This document shows positions 38,484 to 47,387 of a stretch of 50,320 nucleotides of DNA, in pieces. A program made the translations under genes and the position numbers. This DNA comes from Alteromonas sp. 1_MG-2023 (GTDB lineage: Bacteria; Pseudomonadota; Gammaproteobacteria; Enterobacterales; Alteromonadaceae). The number at the start of each line of letters is the position of its first letter. Within the stretch, counting starts at the first letter, position 1. The DNA lies in NCBI RefSeq assembly GCF_030547075.1, contig NZ_JAUOQH010000026.1, positions 1 through 50,320 of the forward strand, read 5' to 3'. The notes beneath the pieces are model-generated. The model did not search any database. It was not told the DNA's origin and saw only the letters and a list, made by a program, of their open reading frames with translations.

Positions 38484-40100
38484 ATGCGGGCGTTTAGTGA
38501 CTTACTTGAACAGCTTTACTATACCGCGGGAACCAAAGCGAAAGCCCAGCTCATTTTGCATTACCTTGCTACTACGCCAGACCCCGATCGCGGCTGGGCT
38601 ATTGCCGCGATGGCAGGTACCCTTCGATTTGATTTCTTCAAACGTAATACCGTTAAAAAGCTGATCACTGAACGGGTAGACTCAGAGCTATTTGCAATGA
38701 GCTACGATTATGTGGGCGAAGTAAGCGAAACAGTGGCCCACTTATGGCCCGAGTTTACACCGGATAAAACCTTGCCTAGTTTGTCTGAGGTGGTAGATAC
38801 ATTTGCGAATGTCAGCAAACAAAAAGTTGCTTCAACATTAGCAAATTATCTCACCATAATGACCCCATCACAGCGCTGGGCACTATTAAAGCTTGGAACA
38901 CGGGGGCTGAGAATTGGGGTACCGGCTCGTTCAATCAAACAGATTTTGGCGGAATACGGCAACCAAGATATCACTGAAATAGAAAAACTGTGGCATGGGG
39001 TTACACCGCCTTATACCGACCTGCTCGCATGGCTTGAAGGTAACGCCCCTAAACCGGATATTAGCAATGCAGTTACGTTTCACCCTGTCATGCTATCCCA
39101 CCCCATTGCGCAAAGTGATATCGACGACTTTATCCCCGAGCAGTGGCAAATAGAACACAAGTTTGACGGCATTCGGGTGCAGTTGGTTTGTAATACCACA
39201 AAAGAAGAACCTGAAAAGGCGCTATTTTCCCGCACCGGTGATGACATTAGCCATGCATTCCCCGACCTACTCGATAGTGTGAATGCCAATATGGTTGTAG
39301 ATAACATGGTGCTAGATGGCGAACTGTTGGTGATGCATAACGATGAAGTCAATACATTTAATGCTCTGCAGCAGCGGCTCAATAAGAAAAAGCCCACTGC
39401 AGCGTTAATGAAAACCAACCCCGCAGGGCTTATTGTTTATGATGCACTGGTGTTAGAGGGTAAGCAATTAACCGACTCCCCTCTTGTTACCCGACGCAAA
39501 GCGCTAGAAGCATGGTTTGACAAAAATGGTATTCAGGAACAAGACAATAAATCACGCCTGCATTTATCTGAGTGCTTATCTGCCGATTCACCAACAGAAC
39601 TTAAAGCACTGCATAAAAGGGTATGTGAAAACCGCGCGGTAGAAGGGTTAATGATAAAGCGTTCAAGCAGCTCTTATGTGCCAGGCAGACCTAAAGGCCA
39701 GTGGTACAAGTGGAAACGCGACCCGTTGGTGGTAGATGCGGTGATGATGTATGCCCAGCGTGGTCACGGTAAGCGCTCTAGCTTTTATTCCGATTACACC
39801 TTTGGTGCATGGCAAGATGAGCAACTGCTGCCTATCGGCAAAGCTTACTCGGGATTTACTGATGAAGAGCTTAAGAAACTAGATAACTGGGTAAGACGAA
39901 ACGCCATAGGCCGTTTCGGGCCAGTGCGAGAGGTTAAAAAAGAGCTGGTACTAGAAGTGGCTTTCGATGCGGTTCACCCCTCCAAACGGCATAAATCAGG
40001 CGTAGCGCTACGATTTCCTCGCATACACCGTATTCGCTGGGATAAACCTGCGAACGAGGCAGATACACTTAGTAATGTAAAAGCGTTAATCGAACAATAA
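38484..40100 (+). CDS. ATP-dependent DNA ligase of the Lhr repair cluster
   Basis: 538 residues. The adenylated lysine is Lys226 in motif I EHKFDGIR; SRTGDD, VLDGELLV, GLMIKRSSS and WYKWKRD supply motifs III to V. An N-terminal DNA-binding domain (about 1-200) and a C-terminal OB fold are present, so it is a three-domain enzyme of the type annotated as cisplatin damage response ligase. GAGGAATAG overlaps the exonuclease stop and forms its ribosome site, so the pair is coupled. A bidirectional terminator follows. Confidence 0.95.
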   Translation: MRAFSDLLEQLYYTAGTKAKAQLILHYLATTPDPDRGWAIAAMAGTLRFDFFKRNTVKKLITERVDSELFAMSYDYVGEVSETVAHLWPEFTPDKTLPSLSEVVDTFANVSKQKVASTLANYLTIMTPSQRWALLKLGTRGLRIGVPARSIKQILAEYGNQDITEIEKLWHGVTPPYTDLLAWLEGNAPKPDISNAVTFHPVMLSHPIAQSDIDDFIPEQWQIEHKFDGIRVQLVCNTTKEEPEKALFSRTGDDISHAFPDLLDSVNANMVVDNMVLDGELLVMHNDEVNTFNALQQRLNKKKPTAALMKTNPAGLIVYDALVLEGKQLTDSPLVTRRKALEAWFDKNGIQEQDNKSRLHLSECLSADSPTELKALHKRVCENRAVEGLMIKRSSSSYVPGRPKGQWYKWKRDPLVVDAVMMYAQRGHGKRSSFYSDYTFGAWQDEQLLPIGKAYSGFTDEELKKLDNWVRRNAIGRFGPVREVKKELVLEVAFDAVHPSKRHKSGVALRFPRIHRIRWDKPANEADTLSNVKALIEQ

Positions 40101-40144
40101 CCCATACATATTTTGTGTCTGGGTTTTGTTTACTGAGTTCGGTA

Positions 40145-40169
40145 CCCCCTCTAAATGACTTAGAGGGGG
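40145..40169. terminator. Bidirectional terminator between ligase and TonB receptor
   Basis: CCCCCTCTAA and TTAGAGGGGG form a perfect 10-bp stem with a 5-base loop, followed on the plus strand by CTTTCATT. It sits between two convergent genes, 45 bp after the ligase stop and 52 bp after the receptor stop. Confidence 0.8.
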
Positions 40170-40220
40170 CTTTCATTGTATTATGGGCATAGCTTTATAA
40201 GCATAGTTTTATAGGATTAA

Positions 40221-42761
40221 CTAAAACTTGTATTTTATAGAGCCATAAATGAATCGCCCTCTAAGACTATGCGTTTCAGCCACATAGCCATATCCTCGAG
40301 CAGTAAATGGTGGATCGGTATCAAAAAGGTTAGTCGCTCCTAACGTGAATTTGGTGTTGTCATTCATGTTGTAGTGCCCTTGTAAACTCACTAAGGTATG
40401 CGAATCAACCATATCAGCTTCACTTTCCTCCATAACCGATAAGGCTTGATAACTCTCAAACTCTCCGATGTATTGAATTATTGCTGTTACTCCATAGTCA
40501 TCTAATGTCCAATCCGCGGTTATCCGACCTCGATGCTCGGGATAATTGAGCTCTCCGGCGTATTCGATACCGTCTTTCTCAAACGAATCGATATATGACC
40601 AGTCGACACCAAATTTCAGCATGCCCAGCTCGTCTAGTTTAAATAGATATCCAGCCGTAACATCTAACCCACTAGCCTCTTGCGAGCTTAAATTGACATA
40701 TACGTTATATATTTTATCAATTTGTCCTAACGTCTCCCCTGGAAGCGGGTCAAAACGCTGGCAAATAGTGCTGTTCTGATCCCCACATTCAGCGGCGTAA
40801 ATGTTTTCAACAGGGTTTTGATCGATTTTGTTATCTTGCTCAATACTCCACAAGTCAGCGGTAAAATCGAAAGCTTCCGTAACTTGCCACACTACCCCTA
40901 TATTCCATGTCGTTGATTCTTCGGGTTGCAATACCGCATCAGAAGTATAAATGACGCTTCTTTCTCGCTCGCCTTCGCACACTCCATCCGATTCACATCG
41001 ATAAAAGTCGTCAACTAAAGGAGAGTCTTGAGATGGCCCTAATCCAATCTGAGCTAAAGACGGAGCGCGGAATCCTTGCCCCCATGAAGCCCTTAACGAG
41101 AAATTATCCAGCGGTCGCCAGGAGAATGAAACTTGTGGATTTGTGGTAGAACCAAAATCGCTGTAATCATCGTATCGACCTGCCAAGGTTACATCAAAGG
41201 TATCTGTGAAAGGCACCAAAAACTCGATATATGCTGCCGTGATATCTCTTGATGCCTGTGCCGATATTGCCTCAGTACCGAAAATAAGCCCTCTTTCGAA
41301 TTGCTCATCAGGTTTATCTGATGCATCCTCTTCGCGGTACTCTGCACCTGCCGCCATCTGTACAGTCATGTCTGAAATGGTAAATACATCGCCAGCGATA
41401 TTGGCGTTGAATGAGGTCATATGTGACTCACCTTGTCGCACCAAACTCGTCGATATATCGGCAACTACGTCAGGATCATTGTAAGTCCCCCCAAACGGAT
41501 TGTAGTTACCCGCATCTATTTCTCTTTGAAGATAGTCTACGCGTATCCAACCATCACCAATTCCACCAGTCTGAAGAGATTTACTTCGTCCTTTTTGCGC
41601 AGAAACATCGTAATCCCAATTTTTAATCGTTCCTCTGATACCTGCAACAAGTCGCAATGTATCTGACTCGATATTCCACACCCGCCCCCCAGCATCGACG
41701 GTACGGTAGTTATTAATAATAACGTCTGTACCGTATGGGTTATCTGGATGCTCAGCACTTACTGTTAAACCCGCCGTTCTTCCAAGTGGTGTGGCAGCCC
41801 CAAACGCCATAGACGTATTATGCTGTGCTGACATCTCTATATAACCTTCAGCATAATCACTTAGCATTTGGTTAGCTTGAAGCATGACGCCAATACGCTC
41901 AGCGACAGGAAGTACTGCACCCGCCGGCCCATAATCATAACGACAAGTACTGTTAACTATATTTTCGTCAGGGCAAGCAGCATCAGGGGTTAATACGCCA
42001 TCTACAATAAACGTGCCGGGAAACCCAGAAGAAGATCGCCCATCAATGCCATTTTCTGGCTGGTAAACTGTGCCGTAAATGCCCACTTCATCGCGCATTA
42101 GTGGTGTATTTTTAAAGTAGTCCAGAATGACAGTAGCGTTACTTTCTTCATTTCCGGTTCCCCATAAGAGGCTAAAGCTTGTTTCTTCATAGCTAGGGCC
42201 TGTCGTGCCACCAAAACCCAATGACACTTCTGTACCTTCAAAGTTTTTACGAAGAATAACGTTAACTACCCCTGCTACCGCGTCTGAGCCATAGACGGCT
42301 GAAGCACCATCTTTAAGTATTTCAATGCGCTCTATAGCCGCAACTGGAATATTATTGATATCCACAAAAGAATTCACAATCCCTTCTGCAAACGCACTGC
42401 TGGCAACACGACGACCGTTAATGAGTACTAAGGTCGCATCTGCACCGAAGCCTCGAAGACTTATTGCTGCGCCCCCATTTGCCGTAGAATCTTGGTTGTT
42501 ACCTTGGGTAGAAAAAGTGCCAGTACCTGCCGCTGGAAGCGTTTCTAGTAATTGCTGCAAGTTTGTAAAACCGGTACGGTCAATATCTTCACGCCCAATA
42601 ACCTGAACCGGCGCTGCACCTTCTAAATCGTTGCGCTTTATATTTGACCCTGTGACTTGTATACGCTCCAACCCTTCATCCGATTCCTGAGCAAGCGATA
42701 CAGATGAGCCCAGCGCTAGGACGACTGATAGCGAAATTAATGAGTACTTTCTGATATTCAT
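40221..42761 (-). CDS. TonB-dependent outer-membrane receptor
   Basis: 846 residues. Signal peptide MNIRKYSLISLSVVLALGSS (cleavage near SLAQE). The plug begins ERIQVTGSNIKR and has APVQVIGREDIDRTGFTNLQ and LINGRRVASSAF; NFSLRASWGQGFRAPSLAQI and the terminal aromatic SIKYKF mark the barrel. This is the ERIQVTGSNIKR type abundant in alteromonads. Paired cysteines occur in extracellular-type loops. Ligand unknown: no sugar or siderophore genes adjoin. The DUF885-like exported protein lies upstream on the same strand and may share its substrate. Confidence 0.95.
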   Translation of the reverse strand: MNIRKYSLISLSVVLALGSSVSLAQESDEGLERIQVTGSNIKRNDLEGAAPVQVIGREDIDRTGFTNLQQLLETLPAAGTGTFSTQGNNQDSTANGGAAISLRGFGADATLVLINGRRVASSAFAEGIVNSFVDINNIPVAAIERIEILKDGASAVYGSDAVAGVVNVILRKNFEGTEVSLGFGGTTGPSYEETSFSLLWGTGNEESNATVILDYFKNTPLMRDEVGIYGTVYQPENGIDGRSSSGFPGTFIVDGVLTPDAACPDENIVNSTCRYDYGPAGAVLPVAERIGVMLQANQMLSDYAEGYIEMSAQHNTSMAFGAATPLGRTAGLTVSAEHPDNPYGTDVIINNYRTVDAGGRVWNIESDTLRLVAGIRGTIKNWDYDVSAQKGRSKSLQTGGIGDGWIRVDYLQREIDAGNYNPFGGTYNDPDVVADISTSLVRQGESHMTSFNANIAGDVFTISDMTVQMAAGAEYREEDASDKPDEQFERGLIFGTEAISAQASRDITAAYIEFLVPFTDTFDVTLAGRYDDYSDFGSTTNPQVSFSWRPLDNFSLRASWGQGFRAPSLAQIGLGPSQDSPLVDDFYRCESDGVCEGERERSVIYTSDAVLQPEESTTWNIGVVWQVTEAFDFTADLWSIEQDNKIDQNPVENIYAAECGDQNSTICQRFDPLPGETLGQIDKIYNVYVNLSSQEASGLDVTAGYLFKLDELGMLKFGVDWSYIDSFEKDGIEYAGELNYPEHRGRITADWTLDDYGVTAIIQYIGEFESYQALSVMEESEADMVDSHTLVSLQGHYNMNDNTKFTLGATNLFDTDPPFTARGYGYVAETHSLRGRFIYGSIKYKF

Positions 42762-43170
42762 GGTGTTCCCTGGTTTCTATTATTTTCATTGAAGATTTGG
42801 ACACCGTTGCGAAAGACAGAAACTTTGACTAAACACTACAAACAATCCCTTAAAAAAGCTTTCAAATCGAAAAACAATTTTTACTGGCAAATTTGTATGT
42901 TTTGAAGATTGTTTTTTGGTCAACGAAACTATCTAAACACATCAGATGCCGTGTAGGAATCACGTAATTTCTTGCCTAATCGATTAGTTAATGAGTATTA
43001 ACCAAGACTGAATGCTGCTTGAAAACCACGGTAAAGCGACTTATTTATCGTGATATAGACGATTGCTTGACTGTCAAAGCACATCACGTTTTGAGGTTGA
43101 TATTCGACGAATATCAATATAAAAAGATCAGAATGGCTTTCGCACCACCACTGACTTTTTATCGGGCTAG
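42762..43170 (-). promoter_or_regulatory. 409-bp region upstream of the TonB receptor with two palindromes
   Basis: No gene is supported here. On the minus strand TTGACC near 42920 may be a -35, but the matching -10 is poor. Palindromes: CTAATCGATTAG (42976-42987) and a perfect 21-base one at 43097-43117 with arms TTGATATTCG and CGAATATCAA. The second lies 54 bp after the DUF885-like stop. Either could be an operator. Confidence 0.5.
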
Positions 43171-44829
43171 CTACATAGCATTCAAACTGCTTTTGCTACG
43201 CGCTGTTTTTTCTACATCGTTAAGGAATTCAGGTTTTTCCCCTGTCATTTCCCAAGTACCTAAGGCAATTGGAATGCCGCCGATACTGTTTAACTCATCA
43301 AAAAATGATTTTAATGAGAAGGTTTTATTCTGTTCTTCATCCTGCTTTGCTTTTTGCAACATGGCAGCGTCTAGCAGAATTTTTCCGGTCACGTAACTTG
43401 TGCCATATCCTGGTTGACGAAGGTAAAGATGCTGTTCAAAAATTAGCAAGTCAGGCTCCGTTTTCATCCAGCCTCTCGGGGTGTAATTCATATGAATATC
43501 GCCCGCGTCCTCCATCGTCATTTGATTAGCATGGGCATACAAAGACCCTAATCCTCTAGCAGCCCGCTGTGCCAGCATTACCCATACAATTTCTCTCGCT
43601 CGGGGATTATGGTCATACAATCCCGCGTGCATAAAAATTTCTTCCACGGCCGTAGCCGTTCCCTCGTTCCGCGAATCAAAAATGTTATAAAGAAGAGACT
43701 GCTTCCTTAAGACGCGCGGACTGGGATCATTCACCATAATGGCCAACTCAAACCAATGATAAAAATGAGAATAAAGTGGCGTGGGGTCGAGATGAGAACC
43801 TATATGAAAAAAGTGCCTGCTTTCTTCAGGAACGAAGCTGCCTAACTTATCAAAAAGAGCAGGTTTAAAATAATCAGGGACAGTAACAATATCTTCTTCG
43901 TCTAGAAAATTTAAGAAGTACTCTGCAGACCGAGTAGCCAATTGGTCGAATTCATCGGCATTTTTTACTGCTACGAGTTGCGGTATGTCTTTATTTCTTT
44001 GCTCTTCTAACTTTAACGATGACCAAGCACGATTCAATTCTCGGCGCAGCAGACGCTCTTCATCTGCCCATGACATTGGCATCATATGCACATTTTGTTG
44101 ATACCAGGTGTAGTGTTCAATTCCCAACCCTGAAGGACCGCTCTTCTCAGGTGCTTTTTTTTGCAGCCAATTTATAAATTCTTGCGTCGATGCAACAGCT
44201 TCCTGTTGCTGCGCAATAAGCACCTCATTGCCTGTATTCTCAATTAACGTATATAGCTTAAGAAGCACGTCATGTTGTATTTGAATATCTCGAATTCCTG
44301 CTATCCATAACTCTTTAGCATTCCCTGTTAAATTTATCTTTGCCTGTTGCTGTAAAGGCGCTATGCGAGATAAATCAGTTACTAAGCGCTTCTGCTCTTC
44401 CTCACTGAGGGGAAACTGATACGTCCATAACTCCGTGACATAGTGTGGCGTCGGCCCTTCATGTGCTGGAACATCGCTTTGATAGGTCCATACCTGCTTA
44501 TAAAATGCAGGATCACGTTGCCAAGGTTTCAGTATATTTGCGTTAAATTCGTAACCGTTGATTTCAGACAGCATAACGAACCAGTCCACTTGCTGTGCGA
44601 CAGTCCAATTTTTTCTATCAAAGGCTAAAAGTTTAGTTTTAAACGTAAGCCACTCAGGCTCTCTTTTTTGAAATGTTTGCTCGCGATAGTCTGGAGCCAA
44701 TTGATGTAATGGAGGTGCTTCAAACGCACGCCATTGAGTGAACAAAGATTCTAATTCGTTAAAGTCCGAATTTGCAGTAGCAAAAAAAGAATAAAAGATG
44801 AGCACAACTGAAATCAGCGTTAATTTCAT
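43171..44829 (-). CDS. Exported DUF885-like protein without the HExxPGH motif
   Basis: 552 residues, signal peptide MKLTLISVVLIFYSFFATA. The C-terminal half follows the DUF885 pattern: SRNEGTATAVEEIFMHAGLY corresponds to the usual EGWALYAEELM segment, and YLRQPGYGTSYVTGKILL to the final PGQALSYKIGK motif. Where the family has a zinc-binding HExxPGH, this protein reads FELAIMVNDPSP, with no histidines. So it may be a non-catalytic or altered member. The preceding Glu-rich helices are complete; no frameshift is visible. Same strand and 409 bp before the TonB receptor. Confidence 0.75.
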   Translation of the reverse strand: MKLTLISVVLIFYSFFATANSDFNELESLFTQWRAFEAPPLHQLAPDYREQTFQKREPEWLTFKTKLLAFDRKNWTVAQQVDWFVMLSEINGYEFNANILKPWQRDPAFYKQVWTYQSDVPAHEGPTPHYVTELWTYQFPLSEEEQKRLVTDLSRIAPLQQQAKINLTGNAKELWIAGIRDIQIQHDVLLKLYTLIENTGNEVLIAQQQEAVASTQEFINWLQKKAPEKSGPSGLGIEHYTWYQQNVHMMPMSWADEERLLRRELNRAWSSLKLEEQRNKDIPQLVAVKNADEFDQLATRSAEYFLNFLDEEDIVTVPDYFKPALFDKLGSFVPEESRHFFHIGSHLDPTPLYSHFYHWFELAIMVNDPSPRVLRKQSLLYNIFDSRNEGTATAVEEIFMHAGLYDHNPRAREIVWVMLAQRAARGLGSLYAHANQMTMEDAGDIHMNYTPRGWMKTEPDLLIFEQHLYLRQPGYGTSYVTGKILLDAAMLQKAKQDEEQNKTFSLKSFFDELNSIGGIPIALGTWEMTGEKPEFLNDVEKTARSKSSLNAM

Positions 44830-45190
44830 TTTGTCTTCCTTGATAAACGTTTTTTGAATATAGCACAGATATTTTTTTTAGATAGATACGAATTGAACAA
44901 TATTTAAACAGAGGATTTGATTGGAGATTTTATTAGATTTAAGTGAAGTACTGACATTTCGTCTTAAGCTTCATCGGCATGATTCTGGCTGCTTTTATAG
45001 CAGGTACTTTGGAATGTGAAAGCGTTAATCGACAATAAAAACTTCGCACATTTTTTTTACAAATCCAGATTATGTCTTACACTTAAATTTATTAGTTTTA
45101 GCTTATTCTTGTAACCCTTTTTTACGAAGGTCTATCAGAAGCCGCTTTATGTTGGCCTACACAAATAATTGTACGCCAAGGATGTATACC
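44830..45190. promoter_or_regulatory. 361-bp divergent spacer between DUF885-like and metzincin genes
   Basis: AT-rich spacer holding promoters for both directions, none of consensus quality. It contains the ligase-3'-end-like segment at 45000-45039. Just before the metzincin gene AAGGA at 45178-45182 acts as ribosome site. Confidence 0.5.
45000..45039 (+). repeat. Decayed copy of the DNA ligase gene 3' end
   Basis: The 40 bases align with the last 42 bases of the ligase gene (40059-40100), including AAAGCGTTAATCGA shared exactly and CAATAA after a one-base gap. Differences are few substitutions and small gaps. It lies 4.9 kb away in the same orientation. A duplicated fragment is the simplest reading; chance similarity over 40 aligned bases is unlikely but I could not compute it. 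Confidence 0.55.
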
Positions 45191-45955
45191 ATGCTACATA
45201 ATCGCTTTTTCAAACGCTGCCTAATCGGGTTTACGCTACTATTTACAACTGCCAGTCATGCAGGGTTAATTACTGATATTGTATCTGAAACCGTTTCATA
45301 TCGTATTACAACTGGGGGCTTCGCTTGGAATGCAAGTTACGATATTGGCTTTGTTAACCAAGACTTACTCATTGATGTCGATGTTTTTTTAACTGGTGTT
45401 GACCCAGGTAGTACGTTACGCGATACGTGGGAAAGCAGTATTGAGTCGATTTGGAGCAATGCCTTTGACTTATTTGACGGCACTTTCTACTACGACACGG
45501 TATTTAATGTTGACTGGATAGATTCGTATTCGGAAGCCGACCACTTTGTGAATGTAAATGCCGGTAATGGAAACGTGAATTTAAGGCAATGGTATACAGG
45601 AAACCCCTCGGGATGGGGATACCGCAATCAAGGCATTATAGCTGCTCACGAGTTCGGGCATATGATTGGCTTATTCGATGAATATACTGGTGGAGCGTTA
45701 GATCCAGTCACTAGTCTTATTCGGAATAATAGCATCATGGGCGCACGTTTGAGCACGCCTCAAATAGATCACTTCGATGCATTTCTCGAGTGGGCTCAGA
45801 TAAATGCAGCAGTCCCGTCACTCACGTTAGTCAACGACCAAGGCTCACAATTTTACGATTTACAGGTAAACGTACCAGCGCCTAACACCTTGCTTCTTTT
45901 CTTCATAGGCGCATTAGGTTTATCTGCAAGGAAGCATATTAACGTAGAAAAATAG
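45191..45955 (+). CDS. Exported metzincin-type protease with a PEP-CTERM-like tail
   Basis: 254 residues from the ATG at 45191, which has AAGGA eight bases upstream; ATGs at 45182 and 45149 are alternatives. Signal peptide residues 1-24 (RFFKRCLIGFTLLFTTASHA). The zinc motif HEFGHMIGLFDE (153-164) fits HExxHxxGxxD, and a Met-turn candidate is SIMGA (Met183). The C-terminus VPAPNTLLLFFIGALGLSAR then KH looks like a PEP-CTERM sorting signal: motif, membrane helix, basic end. Processing would need an exosortase encoded elsewhere. No close family recognised. It ends 1 bp from the convergent YwqK-type gene. Confidence 0.78.
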   Translation: MLHNRFFKRCLIGFTLLFTTASHAGLITDIVSETVSYRITTGGFAWNASYDIGFVNQDLLIDVDVFLTGVDPGSTLRDTWESSIESIWSNAFDLFDGTFYYDTVFNVDWIDSYSEADHFVNVNAGNGNVNLRQWYTGNPSGWGYRNQGIIAAHEFGHMIGLFDEYTGGALDPVTSLIRNNSIMGARLSTPQIDHFDAFLEWAQINAAVPSLTLVNDQGSQFYDLQVNVPAPNTLLLFFIGALGLSARKHINVEK

Positions 45956-45956
45956 G

Positions 45957-47387
45957 CTATTCTTTTTGTCCGTTCACAAAGTTTCCCCTACTGGTTTCGA
46001 TACCATTTTCGTAGGTAATTCGCTTGCCATGACGGATGCCATTTTTTCGCATTTCAAATAAAGTGATAGCGCCATTGTCGGCAAATAAATATTGAGGGCC
46101 GTTTAGATCTCCGTCTTTGTACTGCAAGTCGTAAACGACATATTTTTGCGCGTTGTATTTGAGCCAACGTCCGACTTTTTTACCATGGTTATACGTGCCT
46201 TTCCAAGTGGTGTCGCTTTCAGCCTCTACCCAGTCTCCGGTCTTAACACCCTCTTGATATACTCCGTATGTATCCAAATTACCATCATAATCGAAGTGTT
46301 GGTATTTGCCGTGCTTTTTGCCATTGCTGTAATGTTCTTTAACGATGTAGGCCTCGGTTTCACTATCTTGAACAGTTCGATCCCCGTTTAGTTCGCCAGC
46401 ATTAGAGTAGGTTTCGTATATAATATCGCCACTTTTATTGGTATCTCGCCACTTACCCACTTTTATACCGTTTTTGTACATGCCCTTGGTAGCTTCGTCG
46501 CCGAAGTCACCTTGGCTGTATAGGCCGTCGCGCTTACCATCCGTTGTATTCTCGATAATCGAGAACCCTTCGTGGTACAAACGCTGCTCGCCGTTTCGCC
46601 CATAGTCATGTACTTCTTCCAGTGCTATTAACTCACCGTCTGTTGCGCGCTCTCTTTTTATTAACTTATAGGCGTGATTAGCACCACGCACAAAACCTCG
46701 ACTAGGATCGCTCACCCCAGCGGCAATGAAAGTCTTTATTTCACCGAGTTCCCAAGTAGTTTCTTTAAGTCCAGCCCCGTACCCTTCTATCTTTGTGGGC
46801 ACTGTTTCCTGCCTTAAAATGCCTTCGCTATTCCATTCATGTTCGCTAATAAAGGTACCTTCTTCCGTACGCTTTGTTTCTCTAACTAGTACGCCGTTCC
46901 TGTTCCAACGTTTAGTTGTGCCCACTTCTTTATTTTGCTTAAAGTGCGTAATGGCGTTAATGGCACCGTTATCGTAGTACTGCTTTTTTATGCCATCGCG
47001 TTTGCCGTTAACGTAGGTCACTTCTTCCTGTAAGTAACCGCTTTTATCTCGCATTTCCACGCGTCCATCGAAGCCCTCACCAAGGGCGTAAATCACCCTA
47101 TTCAGCAATCCCAACTTGCGCTCTTCTGCCACTTGTTTTCCGGTAAAAGTACCGCGGGCAATGACAGGTTCAGTACTTTGAAACGTGACTATTAGTACAC
47201 CTTCTTTATCGTAAACGGGTATCGTGTAGACGCCATTTTCATCGGGTTTCACGTCGCTCTCATAATGATAGCGACGATTTATCTCTACCTTAGTTGGCTT
47301 TAAATTAACGTCTAAATATTCGGTTTCGCCATACGCCAACGAAGGCATAAGGCTAATACCTAACATCAATGAAAGAATAAAACGCAT
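45957..47387 (-). CDS. Exported YwqK/MORN-variant repeat protein
   Basis: 476 residues, signal peptide MRFILSLMLGISLMPSLAYG. From about residue 100 to the end it consists of MORN-variant repeats of the YwqK kind: VNGKRDGIKKQYYDNG, SNGKKHGKYQHFDYDG, YQEGVKTGDWVE, YNHGKKVGRWLKYN, KDGDLNGPQYLFADNG, KNGIRHGKRITYENG. The repeats are beta-hairpin units; YwqK in Bacillus is listed as an antitoxin of an LXG toxin, but the fold occurs in many roles. The start ATG overlaps the stop of the lipoprotein gene as TAATG, so the two are coupled. Confidence 0.85.
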   Translation of the reverse strand: MRFILSLMLGISLMPSLAYGETEYLDVNLKPTKVEINRRYHYESDVKPDENGVYTIPVYDKEGVLIVTFQSTEPVIARGTFTGKQVAEERKLGLLNRVIYALGEGFDGRVEMRDKSGYLQEEVTYVNGKRDGIKKQYYDNGAINAITHFKQNKEVGTTKRWNRNGVLVRETKRTEEGTFISEHEWNSEGILRQETVPTKIEGYGAGLKETTWELGEIKTFIAAGVSDPSRGFVRGANHAYKLIKRERATDGELIALEEVHDYGRNGEQRLYHEGFSIIENTTDGKRDGLYSQGDFGDEATKGMYKNGIKVGKWRDTNKSGDIIYETYSNAGELNGDRTVQDSETEAYIVKEHYSNGKKHGKYQHFDYDGNLDTYGVYQEGVKTGDWVEAESDTTWKGTYNHGKKVGRWLKYNAQKYVVYDLQYKDGDLNGPQYLFADNGAITLFEMRKNGIRHGKRITYENGIETSRGNFVNGQKE

